From Halorubrum tebenquichense DSM 14210 (GTDB taxonomy: Archaea; Halobacteriota; Halobacteria; Halobacteriales; Haloferacaceae), in contig NZ_AOJD01000061.1 in NCBI RefSeq assembly GCF_000337415.1, forward strand, positions 1 through 64,000: 64,000 bases of DNA. The letters are read 5' to 3'. The position numbers and the translations under genes were made by a program. Numbering within the stretch: the stretch's first letter is position 1; the number at the start of each line of letters is the position of its first letter. The notes under the pieces were generated by a model. The model saw only the letters and a program-made list of their open reading frames with translations, did not search any database and was not told where the DNA came from. This document shows positions 1 through 8,188 of this stretch, one piece after another.

Positions 1-65
1 GACTCCCTCGCGCGTGCTCCTCGCGGCCGCCTTCGGCGGCACGCTCGCAGGCACGCGCCACCGCA
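1..65 (+). repeat. 3' fragment of dispersed structured element (copy C)
   Basis: This stretch matches the 3' end of the element found in full at 42642-42882 and 62152-62417. It keeps the outer inverted repeat GCGCGTGC (10-17) and GCACGCGC (51-58). Inside is a hairpin GCCGCC-TTC-GGCGGC (26-40), where the other copies carry different but also self-complementary sequences. The conserved 3' end CACCGCA falls at 59-65. The 5' part lies outside the window. It lies about 100 bp upstream of mvaD and reads in the same direction. Confidence 0.75.
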
Positions 66-163
66 CCTCTCTCGATCGAACCGCCGCGTTACCTCCACTG
101 TCTGCGACGCTTTCACTCTCGCCCATCGCAACGACTAATCCCCCGCCGGACGCTTCCCGAGGT

Positions 164-1162
164 ATGACCGGCAAGGCCACCGCGCGAGCCCACCCGATCC
201 AGGGGCTCGTCAAGTACCACGGGATGCGCGACGAGGAACTGCGGCTCCCGTACCACGACAGCATCAGCCTCTGTACCGCTCCGACCGCGACGACGACCAC
301 CGTCGAGTGGCAGCCCGACGCGAGCGAGGACACCTACGTCATCGGCGGCGATGAGGTCGACGGCCGGGCGGCCGAGCGGATCGACATGGTCGTCGACCAC
401 GTCCGCGACCTGGCCGGCGTCGACGCCGCCGTGCGGCTGGAGAGCGAGAACTCCTTCCCGTCGAACATCGGCTTCGGCTCCTCGTCGTCCGGGTTCGCGG
501 CCGCCGCGCTCGCCCTCGTCGAGGCCGCCGGACTCGACCGCTCGCTCCCGGAGGTCTCGACCATCGCCCGCCGCGGGTCCTCCTCCGCGGCCCGCGCGGT
601 CACCGGCGCGTACTCGCGGCTCGACGCCGGACTCAACGACGAGGACTGCCGCTCCCGCCGGCTCGACGTGGGCGTGAGCGAGGACGGCTTCGACCCCGAG
701 GAGGACCTCCGGATCGTCGCCGCGCACGTCCCCGCGTACAAGGAGACGGAGGAGGCGCACCGCGAGGCCGCCGCGAGCCACATGATGCAGGCGCGGACCG
801 CCCACGTCCAGGACCAGTTGGTCGAGATGACCGACGCGCTCCGCGACGGCGACTTCGATCGGATCTTCGAGACGGCGGAACACGACTCGCTGTCGCTGAC
901 GGCCACGACGATGACCGGCCCGTCGGGCTGGGTGTACTGGCAGCCGGAGACGATCGCCGTGTTCAACGCGGTCCGCGAGCTCCGCGAGTCGGGCGTCCCC
1001 GTCTACTTTTCGACGGACACGGGCGCGTCGGTGTACGTCAACACGGTCGCGGACCGCGTCGACGAGGTGGAGAGTCGGATCGCGGAGATCGGTATCGACA
1101 CCGACGTGTGGGAGGTCGGCGGTCCCGCGCGCGTCCTCGACGAGAGCGACGCCCTGTTCTGA
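164..1162 (+). CDS. mvaD: Phosphomevalonate decarboxylase MvaD (diphosphomevalonate decarboxylase family)
   Basis: GHMP-fold decarboxylase of the mevalonate pathway to isoprenoid (archaeal lipid) precursors, 332 aa, cytoplasmic. The haloarchaeal member studied in Haloferax volcanii acts on mevalonate 5-phosphate rather than the diphosphate, upstream of isopentenyl phosphate kinase; that specificity is family knowledge and is assumed here. The sequence shows the MVD-like N-terminus (KATARAHPIQGLVKYHG) and the Ser-rich GHMP phosphate loop (PSNIGFGSSSSGFAAAAL). The ATG at 164 is preferred over the longer frame from position 14, because the extra N-terminus would be translated repeat DNA. No operon partner follows; the next gene is a small damaged ORF. 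Confidence 0.9.
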   Translation: MTGKATARAHPIQGLVKYHGMRDEELRLPYHDSISLCTAPTATTTTVEWQPDASEDTYVIGGDEVDGRAAERIDMVVDHVRDLAGVDAAVRLESENSFPSNIGFGSSSSGFAAAALALVEAAGLDRSLPEVSTIARRGSSSAARAVTGAYSRLDAGLNDEDCRSRRLDVGVSEDGFDPEEDLRIVAAHVPAYKETEEAHREAAASHMMQARTAHVQDQLVEMTDALRDGDFDRIFETAEHDSLSLTATTMTGPSGWVYWQPETIAVFNAVRELRESGVPVYFSTDTGASVYVNTVADRVDEVESRIAEIGIDTDVWEVGGPARVLDESDALF

Positions 1163-1237
1163 CCGGGGCGGGCCGCCGACGCGGCGGCGCGGACGGCACG
1201 GATCGATTTATCAAGGCGACCGCGAAACAGCGCCGAT

Positions 1238-1525
1238 ATGTCGAGTGGCTCCGAGGCCATCTCGGCGTTCGACGGCCCACCCCCGCGTCGTCGCGGACCT
1301 GCGGAGCGTGTCGTTCGACGTCGAACACGGACACGAGGACGTGGCGGACGCCTACTCGGACCGCGACTCGACGAGGCGTACCAGCTGGTGATGTCGAACC
1401 GGATCACCGGCGGCGACTTCAGGCAACTGATCGGCGAGAGCCGGCACGACGCCGTCTTCGCGTCGTTCGACTACGACGGCGCGTTTCCGGTGAACGAGCA
1501 GATCGACGCGGTCGTCGAGACGTAG
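1238..1525 (+). pseudogene. Small conserved-looking protein with two compensating frameshifts
   Basis: The open frame (95 codons) starts plausibly (MSSGSEAISAFDG) and ends plausibly (LDEAYQLVMSNRITGGDF onward to VVET). The middle, about 1278-1370, is an Arg/Pro/Gly-rich garble atypical of haloarchaeal proteins. In that stretch the frame beginning at 1278 reads HPRVVADLRSVSFDVEHGHE then DVADAYSDRD, which is acidic and protein-like. An extra base near 1274-1281 and a missing base near 1368-1373 would join all three pieces into one protein of about 94 aa. It is either a double sequencing or assembly error in C-rich runs or a real pair of compensating mutations. I do not know the function. A possible box lies at TTTATC (1207-1212). 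Confidence 0.6.
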
Positions 1526-1571
1526 ACGGCCGAGTGAGCGGGCGGCGCGGGACCGGTCGCCCCGGAACTCG

Positions 1572-3080
1572 CTACTCCTCCGGATCCTCGCCGCGCGCCC
1601 GCTTGTACATCGCGAGGGCCTCCTCGCGGCGCTCCGAGTGGTCGACGATCGGTGCCGGGTACTCGGGCGCGGCGTTCGCGCGCTGGGTCGGCGACAGCTC
1701 GTGCCACTCGTGGATCAGGTCGGCGTCGACGCCGCGGAGTTCCGGGACGTACTCCGCGATGTACTCGGCGTCGGGGTCGTAGCGCTCGCCCTGCGTCATC
1801 GGGTTGAAGATGCGGAAGTACGGCTGCGCGTCCGTCCCCGTCGAGGCCGCCCACTGCCACCCGCCGTTGTCGTTGGCGGTGTCGTGGTCCGCGAGGTGTT
1901 CGCGGAAGTGGTCGTAGCCGTGCCGCCAGTCCGCGAGCAGGTCCTTCGTGAGGAAGGAGGCCACGATCATCCGCACGCGGTTGTGCATGAACGCCTCCTC
2001 GCGGAGCTGTCGCATCCCGGCGTCGACGATCGGATATCCCGTCTCGCCGCGCTTCCACGCGGCGATCTCCCCGGGGTCGTCGCGCCACTCGATCCCCTCC
2101 TCGTAGGTCTTGAAGTTCTCCGTCACCACCTCGGGGTTGTGGAACAGCACCTGCGTGTAGAACTCCCGCCACGCGAGCTGCTGTTGGAACTCCTCCACCT
2201 GTTCCGGGGCGTCGTCGGGGCGCGCGTCCGACGCCGCCTCGCTCATCGCCTCCGCGGTCGCCGCGTACGCCTCGCGGACGCCGATCTCGCCGTATTTCAG
2301 GAACGCCGAGAGCCGCGAGGTGGCCCCCTTCGCCGGGTAGTCGCGCTCGGCCTCGTAGGTGAACACCGCCTCGTCGAGGAAGGCGGAGAGGCGCTCGCGG
2401 GCGGCGGCGGTGCCGGCGGGACCGATCTCGGCGTCCGGCTCCGCGAAGCCGAGGTCGGCGGGCGTCGGGAGGTCACCGACGGCGACCCGTTCGACCGAAG
2501 CGCCCCCGTCCGCGCGGGCATCGGGATCCACCGCGGCCGCCAGCGCGTCGGCGTCGACGAGTCCCTCGGCGGTCGGCGCGGGCCGCGGGTCGTCCTTCGC
2601 GCGGTCGGTCCACTTCTTCCAGTAGTAGCTGTACACCGAGTAGGGGTCGCCCGCGTTCGTCCGGATCGCGTCGGGGTCGTGGAGGATCGCGTCGTGGTGG
2701 GCCTCGCGCTCGACGTCGGCGGCGTCGAGCGCCCGCCGCACGCCGGCGTCGCGCTCGCGTGCCAGCCCGGAGTAGTCGCGGTTCCAGACGACGCGCTCGG
2801 CGTCGAGGGCGTCCGCGAGCCGCGGGAGAACGGTCGCGGGATCGCCGCGGGCGACGAGCAGGTCGCTCCCGCGCTCGCGGTAGTCGTCGCGCAGCGCGGC
2901 GAGGCCGTCGAGCAGGCGGCGCACCCGCACGTCGCTCGCGTGGTCGAGCACGTCGGGGTCGAAGACGAACACGGCCGCGGCCGGGCCTCGGTCGACCCCC
3001 TCGACGCCGGTCCCCGTCGCGGCCGCGAGGCCGACGCTGTCGGCGACTCTGAGGTCCCGCCGGTGCCAGAACAGCTCCAT
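1572..3080 (-). CDS. phr: Deoxyribodipyrimidine photolyase (cryptochrome/photolyase family)
   Basis: FAD-dependent enzyme that splits UV-induced pyrimidine dimers with light energy, 502 aa, cytoplasmic. The N-terminal alpha/beta antenna domain starts with the hallmark LFWHRRDLRVADSVGL. The C-terminal half has the FAD-binding signature (GYPIVDAGMRQL, MHNRVRM, DWRHGYDHF, DTANDNGGWQWAASTGTD), including the conserved N/D/W residues that contact flavin and dimer. Length is within the class I family range, slightly long through acidic insertions. It lies 57 bp downstream of the MrfA-like helicase on the same strand, so a shared DNA-repair transcript is plausible. Whether it repairs CPDs or 6-4 products cannot be settled by eye. 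Confidence 0.92.
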   Translation of the reverse strand: MELFWHRRDLRVADSVGLAAATGTGVEGVDRGPAAAVFVFDPDVLDHASDVRVRRLLDGLAALRDDYRERGSDLLVARGDPATVLPRLADALDAERVVWNRDYSGLARERDAGVRRALDAADVEREAHHDAILHDPDAIRTNAGDPYSVYSYYWKKWTDRAKDDPRPAPTAEGLVDADALAAAVDPDARADGGASVERVAVGDLPTPADLGFAEPDAEIGPAGTAAARERLSAFLDEAVFTYEAERDYPAKGATSRLSAFLKYGEIGVREAYAATAEAMSEAASDARPDDAPEQVEEFQQQLAWREFYTQVLFHNPEVVTENFKTYEEGIEWRDDPGEIAAWKRGETGYPIVDAGMRQLREEAFMHNRVRMIVASFLTKDLLADWRHGYDHFREHLADHDTANDNGGWQWAASTGTDAQPYFRIFNPMTQGERYDPDAEYIAEYVPELRGVDADLIHEWHELSPTQRANAAPEYPAPIVDHSERREEALAMYKRARGEDPEE

Positions 3081-3137
3081 GGGATCGCCACGGGCGCGTC
3101 CACCGTGAAACCACCGGGATCGAGGGGGAGGGTTACC

Positions 3138-5603
3138 TCACCCGTCCGTTCGCGTCCCGGTGAGCGATTCGAGCAGGCTGACGGCCGGCGCTTTCGCCAG
3201 CGGGTCGTTCCCGTTGCCGCAGTGCGGGGACTGGACGCAGGCGGGGCAGCCGTCCTCGCAGTCGCAGGAGTCGATGAGCCGCGCCGTCCGGGTCATCAGC
3301 TCCTCGATCCGGCCGTGCCCGCGGCGCGTGAGTCCGACGCCGCCCGGGTACCCGTCGTAGACGAACACCGCCGGTCCCTCGGTGTGGGGGTGGTGCGGCG
3401 TCGAGATGCCGCCGACGTCGGCGCGGTCGCAGAGCAGGTGGAACGGGAACAGCGAGATGATGCCGTGTTCGGCGGCGTGGATCCCGCCGTTGAACGCGTA
3501 CTCGCCGCCCGGGATCGGCTCGCCGTCGCCGCCGTCGACCGTCCCGCCGTCCGACGCGGCGTCGCGGTCGGCGTCGGGTCCGGGGTCGCCGCTCGCGCCG
3601 GGAGCCTCGGCGTCGCCGTCGAGCGGGTCTCCCAGGGCCCGCATCTCGCGTTCGAGGTCCTCGGGAACCGGGAAGTACAGCGACTTCGTCCGCAGCGTCG
3701 TCTCCGGGAGGTCGAGCGTCGACTCGCCGAGCGACTCGCCGGTGGCCGCGTCCTTCCTGACGAACCCCGTGATCTGCTCGGTCACCGTCACGTCCGCGAA
3801 CCGGACGGGGACGTCGGGGCGCGCGGAGAGCGCGCGCTCGTCGAGGTCGTCGTTCACGACGATGTCCTTGTCGGAGCGCACCTGCGTGTAGTAGTCCGCC
3901 CACGACTGCTGGAGCTCGGCCACGTCGCGGTCGAGGTCCAGTTCGACCACCTCGTAGGTGCGCCCCTGCTGGTGGTAGATCGCGCCGGGGTGCGCGTCGC
4001 GGAGCGCGTCGGCGAAGCCGAGCGTCGCGACCGTCTCGCCGCTCGACCGCTCGATCAGCGATATCTCGCGCTCCTCCGCGGTGCGGAGGTTCACGGACTG
4101 CTGCGGGCTCGCCTCGCCGGCGTGGACCCAGCGCGTCCCCTTGGCGGCCTCGCGCCGGTTCAGGACGCCCTCGTCCGTGAGGTCCGCGACGACGCCCGGG
4201 AACGAGTCGCCGAAGAACCGCTCGTCGTCCGGCGAGAGCCAGTTCTCGTCGGCCGCGCAGGCGACGTGCCCGGGCATCAGCTGACCGTTCTCCGGGTCGC
4301 AGATCGCGTCCTCCGGCGGCGCGTCGAAGAAGTCGCTCGGGTTCCGCATCAGGTACTGGTCGAGCTGGTCCTCGCCGCCGACCATCACCACGAGGGCCGG
4401 GTCGTCGCCGCGGCCCGCCCGCCCCGCCCGCTGGTGGGCTGACATCCGCGTGCCGGGGTAGCCGTCGAGCACCACGGCGTCGAGCCCGCCCACATCGACG
4501 CCGAGTTCGAGGGCGCTCGTCGACCAGACGCCCCGCAGGTCGCCGGCGTGGAGGTCGTTCTCGATCTCGCGGCGGCGGTCGTCGGTCAGGGCGGCCTGGT
4601 ACGCGCCGACCTTCCCCGCGAGGTCGCGCTCGCCCCGCTCGCGGAGGTCGCTCGCGCTGTCGGTCGCGTACTGCTCCGCGGTCTGGCGCGCCCGGGTGAA
4701 CGCCAGCGTCTGCTGGCCCGCCGTGACGAGGTCGACGAACAGCCGTTTGCTCTCCGTGTGACTCGACTTCCGGCGGCCGCTCCCGCGCTCCTGCCAGTCG
4801 TCGTCGTACTCGGGCGGGTTCCACAGCACCCAGTCGCGCGGGCCGCGGCCCGACGCGTCCTCGTCGATCAGGGCGATCCCGTCCGGGTCGCGGCCGGTGA
4901 CGGTCGCGACGTGGTCGACGGGGTTGTTGATCGTCGCCGAACAGCAGACGAACTGCGGCGACGAGCCGAACCGCTCGCAGGTCCGCGCGAGCCGGCGCAG
5001 CGTCAGCGCGACCTGCGAGCCGAACACGCCGCGGTAGCTGTGCACCTCGTCGATCACGACGTACTCCAGCGACGAGAAGAACCAGTCCCAGAGCCGTCCG
5101 GCGTACGGCAGCAGCGCGTAGTGGAGCATGTCCGGGTTCGAGAGGAGGACTGTCGGGCGGCGGTCGCGCACGTCGCGCTTCTCCGACCGCGAGAGCCGCC
5201 CGGTGTACGAGTCGACGGAGACGCGGCTCCCGAACCCGAGCCCGGCGGCCAGCTCCGAGAGCGACTCCTCCTGGTCCGCGATCAGCGCGTTCTGCGGCCC
5301 GATGTAGAGGGTCCGCGCGCCGCGGTCCATCGCCCCCTCGAAGGCGGGGACGGTGTACGCGAGCGACTTGCCGCTCGCCGTCTCGGTCGCGAGGACCACG
5401 TCGTCGCCGTCGCGGACCGCCTCGATCGCCTCGGCCTGATGGCGGTAGAGCCGGTCGACGCCGCGGTCCGCGAGCGCGTCGGCGAGCCGCGGTTCGAGGT
5501 CGACGTCCGCGAACTCGGGTTCGCGGGCCGGGAGCCGCCGGTGGTCGGCGATCTGTCCCTCGTAGAAGGGGCGGTTCCGCAGCCACTCGATGGCGTCGTC
5601 CAC
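3138..5603 (-). CDS. MrfA/Hrq1-like DEAD/DEAH-box helicase with DUF1998 cysteine cluster
   Basis: Superfamily 2 DNA helicase, 821 aa. The N-terminal RecA domain has a Walker A variant (ATETASGKS, about residue 70) and a DEVH Walker B box. The second RecA domain carries STSALELGVDVGGLDAVV and the QRAGRAGR motif VI. The C-terminal DUF1998-type region ends with a cysteine cluster (CDCEDGCPACVQSPHC), the layout of the metal-binding site in Bacillus MrfA (YprA) and fungal Hrq1, which act on mitomycin-type or crosslinked DNA. Here a repair role is inferred from this homology and from the photolyase just downstream. The start at 5603 gives the usual N-terminus; the frame is intact. Confidence 0.88.
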   Translation of the reverse strand: MDDAIEWLRNRPFYEGQIADHRRLPAREPEFADVDLEPRLADALADRGVDRLYRHQAEAIEAVRDGDDVVLATETASGKSLAYTVPAFEGAMDRGARTLYIGPQNALIADQEESLSELAAGLGFGSRVSVDSYTGRLSRSEKRDVRDRRPTVLLSNPDMLHYALLPYAGRLWDWFFSSLEYVVIDEVHSYRGVFGSQVALTLRRLARTCERFGSSPQFVCCSATINNPVDHVATVTGRDPDGIALIDEDASGRGPRDWVLWNPPEYDDDWQERGSGRRKSSHTESKRLFVDLVTAGQQTLAFTRARQTAEQYATDSASDLRERGERDLAGKVGAYQAALTDDRRREIENDLHAGDLRGVWSTSALELGVDVGGLDAVVLDGYPGTRMSAHQRAGRAGRGDDPALVVMVGGEDQLDQYLMRNPSDFFDAPPEDAICDPENGQLMPGHVACAADENWLSPDDERFFGDSFPGVVADLTDEGVLNRREAAKGTRWVHAGEASPQQSVNLRTAEEREISLIERSSGETVATLGFADALRDAHPGAIYHQQGRTYEVVELDLDRDVAELQQSWADYYTQVRSDKDIVVNDDLDERALSARPDVPVRFADVTVTEQITGFVRKDAATGESLGESTLDLPETTLRTKSLYFPVPEDLEREMRALGDPLDGDAEAPGASGDPGPDADRDAASDGGTVDGGDGEPIPGGEYAFNGGIHAAEHGIISLFPFHLLCDRADVGGISTPHHPHTEGPAVFVYDGYPGGVGLTRRGHGRIEELMTRTARLIDSCDCEDGCPACVQSPHCGNGNDPLAKAPAVSLLESLTGTRTDG

Positions 5604-5673
5604 GGTTACGGTACCCTCGGGTCGGCGAGGCGTAACGGTTGCGGTGGCGGGGGAGGAGAGCCGGGACCGGGAG

Positions 5674-6339
5674 TCAGTCGTCCGCCGGCGACCGCCCGGG
5701 CCCGGAGCCGCCGGGCGCGGTCTCGACGATCGGTTCCGCCGGTCCCTCGCGGGCGAGCGGCGGCCACCGCACCTCGGTCGCGACCGGGTCGTCGAGGTCG
5801 AGCCGCATCCGGAGGTCCCCGCGCCGCTCGACGACCTCGAACCCGACCGTCCCGTAGACGGACCGAGCGGCGCGGTTGCCGGTCTCGACGTGGAGTTCGA
5901 TCCCCTCGCGCCCGGCCGCGGCGGCGTTGGCGATCACATGCCGACACAGCTCGGTCCCGACGCCGCGGTCCTGCGCGTGCGGGTGGACGAAGACGGCGAG
6001 TTCGGGAACCGCGGCGTCGGTCGGCGTGTACATCGCGTGCCCGAGCACCTCGCCGTCCCGCTCGGCGACGACGTTGTTCCCCTCGGTCAGCATCGACCGG
6101 ATCCACTCGACGCGCCGGCGGCGGCTCACGGGCGGAAGGCCCTGTGCGCGATCGGATCGGCCGAAACGCTCGTACATCTCGACGAGCCGGGGTTCGTCCG
6201 CGTCGACCGCCGGACGGACCGTCCAGCGCGCGCCCTCCTCGTCGACGAAGCGCGGACAGCGCGGGGGGCAGTGGGGCGTCCCCTCGCACTCGCTCCCGTC
6301 CCAGCCGTCGCAGGCGACGCTCGCGGTATCGGGGCTCAT
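5674..6339 (-). CDS. GNAT-family N-acetyltransferase with Cys-rich N-terminus
   Basis: Predicted acetyl-CoA-dependent N-acetyltransferase, 221 aa. The GNAT core spans about residues 40-200. Motif A is visible (PELAVFVHPHAQDRGVGTEL, containing the acetyl-CoA-binding RGVGT loop), followed by ARSVYGTVGFEVVERRGD, the usual C-terminal GNAT signature. The first 30 residues hold four cysteines plus a histidine (CDGWDGSECEGTPHCPPRC), a possible small metal-binding extension. The substrate is unknown. It is monocistronic by spacing (70 bp downstream of the helicase start, 106 bp from mscS). Confidence 0.85.
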   Translation of the reverse strand: MSPDTASVACDGWDGSECEGTPHCPPRCPRFVDEEGARWTVRPAVDADEPRLVEMYERFGRSDRAQGLPPVSRRRRVEWIRSMLTEGNNVVAERDGEVLGHAMYTPTDAAVPELAVFVHPHAQDRGVGTELCRHVIANAAAAGREGIELHVETGNRAARSVYGTVGFEVVERRGDLRMRLDLDDPVATEVRWPPLAREGPAEPIVETAPGGSGPGRSPADD

Positions 6340-6444
6340 GTCTCGACGTTACCGCCGCGCCGTGTTATATGGTGTCAACGACTTTCACGCGGTGGGAACA
6401 GGCGTCGGTGGAACGGGCGTCGGTGGGACTGCCGTCTCGGGGGG

Positions 6445-7233
6445 CTACTCCCGGATCAGCACGATCCCGTCGCGGAACACCGCGTGGTTCGGAATGACGT
6501 GTTCCTCGCCGTCGGTCTCGATGTGGGTGACGAACAGGTCGACCTCCTGGACGACGCCGCGCTCGCCGGCGACCCGCACCTCGTCGCCGATGCCGTACGG
6601 CTGTCGGAGGAGGAGGAAGACGCCGGCCGCCGCGGAGGCGACGAGGTCCTTCGTCGCGAGCGCGGCGAACAGCACGACCGCGAACGCGTACGCCGCGAGC
6701 AGCACGATGAGCGCGAGCGTCTGGACGCCGACCTGTCCGAGCGCGATGAGCGCGGCGACGTACACCACGCTGTACTTCACGAGCGTCGGGAGCACGCCGA
6801 GTTCGGGGAGCTTGATCCCGCGGAGCCGCTCGGCGACGAGCAGTTCGGTCTTGTCGCCGACGACGATCCCGACGATGAGCACGAGGACGGCCACGAACAG
6901 CCGCGGGAGGAAGGCGGCGACGCCCGACCAGAACTGTTCGAGGTAGTTCACGTCCGCGACGGTGAGGGCGACGATGACGGTGACGGCGAGGATGAAATAG
7001 CTCGACAGCTTCGCGACGATCCGCACCGTCGAGGTGTCGAACTCCCGGGCGGTGCGCTCGAAGGCCGTGCCCTCGATGACCTCGGGGACGCCCGCGCGTT
7101 CGAGCAGCCGACGATTGATCACGCCGGTAAGGTACGCCGACACGAGCCCGACGACGAGGACGAGGAGCGCCAGCCAGATCCGATACGGGACGGCCACCAG
7201 GATCTCGCGGAGGGCGGTCGGGATCGCGGACAT
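6445..7233 (-). CDS. MscS-family small-conductance mechanosensitive channel
   Basis: Membrane channel of 262 aa. By eye there are about four to five hydrophobic helices (near residues 17-38, 75-95, 105-128, 150-172 and 176-200). These are followed by the MscS beta domain (KDLVASAAAGVFLLLRQPYG, GDEVRVAGERGVVQEVDLF, then THIETDGEEHVIPNHAVF). The large MscS C-terminal alpha/beta domain is truncated, so this is a short form. It starts 3 bp after the dacZ stop codon on the same strand, so the two are almost certainly co-transcribed. Because c-di-AMP governs osmotic balance in other organisms, regulation of this channel or of turgor by the DacZ product is a reasonable inference. Confidence 0.88.
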   Translation of the reverse strand: MSAIPTALREILVAVPYRIWLALLVLVVGLVSAYLTGVINRRLLERAGVPEVIEGTAFERTAREFDTSTVRIVAKLSSYFILAVTVIVALTVADVNYLEQFWSGVAAFLPRLFVAVLVLIVGIVVGDKTELLVAERLRGIKLPELGVLPTLVKYSVVYVAALIALGQVGVQTLALIVLLAAYAFAVVLFAALATKDLVASAAAGVFLLLRQPYGIGDEVRVAGERGVVQEVDLFVTHIETDGEEHVIPNHAVFRDGIVLIRE

Positions 7234-7236
7234 CTG

Positions 7237-8046
7237 TCAGTACTCCTCCGGATCGATCTCCAAGACGAGTTCGCCCGCCTTGAACGCCCGGACGAGACCG
7301 TCGGACTCGGAAAGCACGATGGACGTCGAGTTGGTGTCGCGGGTGATCGCCGCGCCGGACATGTGGCGCGCGCCCAGCCCCTTCGGGATGTCGACGCCCT
7401 CGGCGGCGGGTTCGAGGTAGCGGTACGCGGAGACGATCTTCCCGGAGTCGGAGACGACGAACGCGCCGTCGAGCCGCGAGAACTCTTTTAACATTACGTT
7501 CACGATGGGGTCGCCCACGTGGACGTGCGACTTCTCGAAGGGGTTGTACGACAGCGGCCGCGACTTGTTCATCACCTTCCCCGCGTCGCCGACGACGAAC
7601 AGCGCGCCCACCGGCTTCCCCTTCTGTCCCTTCTGTCCGAGCTCGATCGCGACCTCGAACACGTCGCGGATGACGCTCGGCTCCGCCCGGGAGTTGGTGA
7701 ACAGGTCGTAGATCCCGGTGTGGATCCCCTCGTCGACGGTGACGCGGATCACCGCGTCGGAGCCGCCGTCGAAGACGGAGGCGACGCAGGCGACCTCGTC
7801 GCCCTCCGCGAGGAGGCCCTCGTCCATCGCGCCCTCGATACCGAACCGGATCCGGTCTTTGACGTTGTCGAACGGGAGGGGGAGCTCGACGAACGTCTCG
7901 GCGTCGACGTCGTTGTCGGGCGCGACGACGACGACCTCGACCCCGTCGTCCGCGAACCGCTCGTGGAAGGAACTCGTCGGCGAGAACAGTAGCGTGGCGT
8001 CCACGTCCGCGACGAGGTCCGCCAGGTGGTCGGTGAGCGAGGCCAT
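7237..8046 (-). CDS. dacZ: Diadenylate cyclase DacZ (c-di-AMP synthase)
   Basis: Makes cyclic di-AMP from two ATP; 269 aa, cytoplasmic. The N-terminal half is the archaeal DacZ-specific region, and the C-terminal half is the DisA_N/DAC domain. The DGA motif is at residues 193-195 (RLDGAFVVSDSG). The second motif is GLGARHMSGAAITRDTNSTS with RH at 227-228; the canonical third residue of RHR is Met here. The frame is open upstream to 8400, but the ATG at 8046 gives the family N-terminus and lies 28 bp from a TATA-like box (8070-8079), as expected for a leaderless message. In Haloferax volcanii dacZ is essential and its level is tightly controlled (established for that species). Confidence 0.93.
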   Translation of the reverse strand: MASLTDHLADLVADVDATLLFSPTSSFHERFADDGVEVVVVAPDNDVDAETFVELPLPFDNVKDRIRFGIEGAMDEGLLAEGDEVACVASVFDGGSDAVIRVTVDEGIHTGIYDLFTNSRAEPSVIRDVFEVAIELGQKGQKGKPVGALFVVGDAGKVMNKSRPLSYNPFEKSHVHVGDPIVNVMLKEFSRLDGAFVVSDSGKIVSAYRYLEPAAEGVDIPKGLGARHMSGAAITRDTNSTSIVLSESDGLVRAFKAGELVLEIDPEEY

Positions 8047-8069
8047 TACCACAGGTGAGACGAGGTGCC

Positions 8070-8079
8070 CGTATAGTCG
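8070..8079 (-). promoter_or_regulatory. TATA-like box of the dacZ-mscS operon
   Basis: The reverse strand reads GACTATACGG centred about 28 bp upstream of the dacZ ATG. This spacing predicts transcription beginning at or next to the start codon. Confidence 0.5.
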
Positions 8080-8188
8080 TTGCGTCGTGCGAACGTCTGA
8101 CGCACGCGTGACCCGGCCTTCCGTGGGTCGACCCGCCGCGTGCCGCCCGGACGCGCCGTTTTTATTCCGGCCGGACCGAGGGGCCGAC

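Noticed and set aside
1638-4442. Very long open frame (934 codons) on the plus strand
   Set aside because: It is antisense to the photolyase and helicase genes and has the biased Arg/Gly/Val-rich composition that high-G+C genes leave on the opposite strand.
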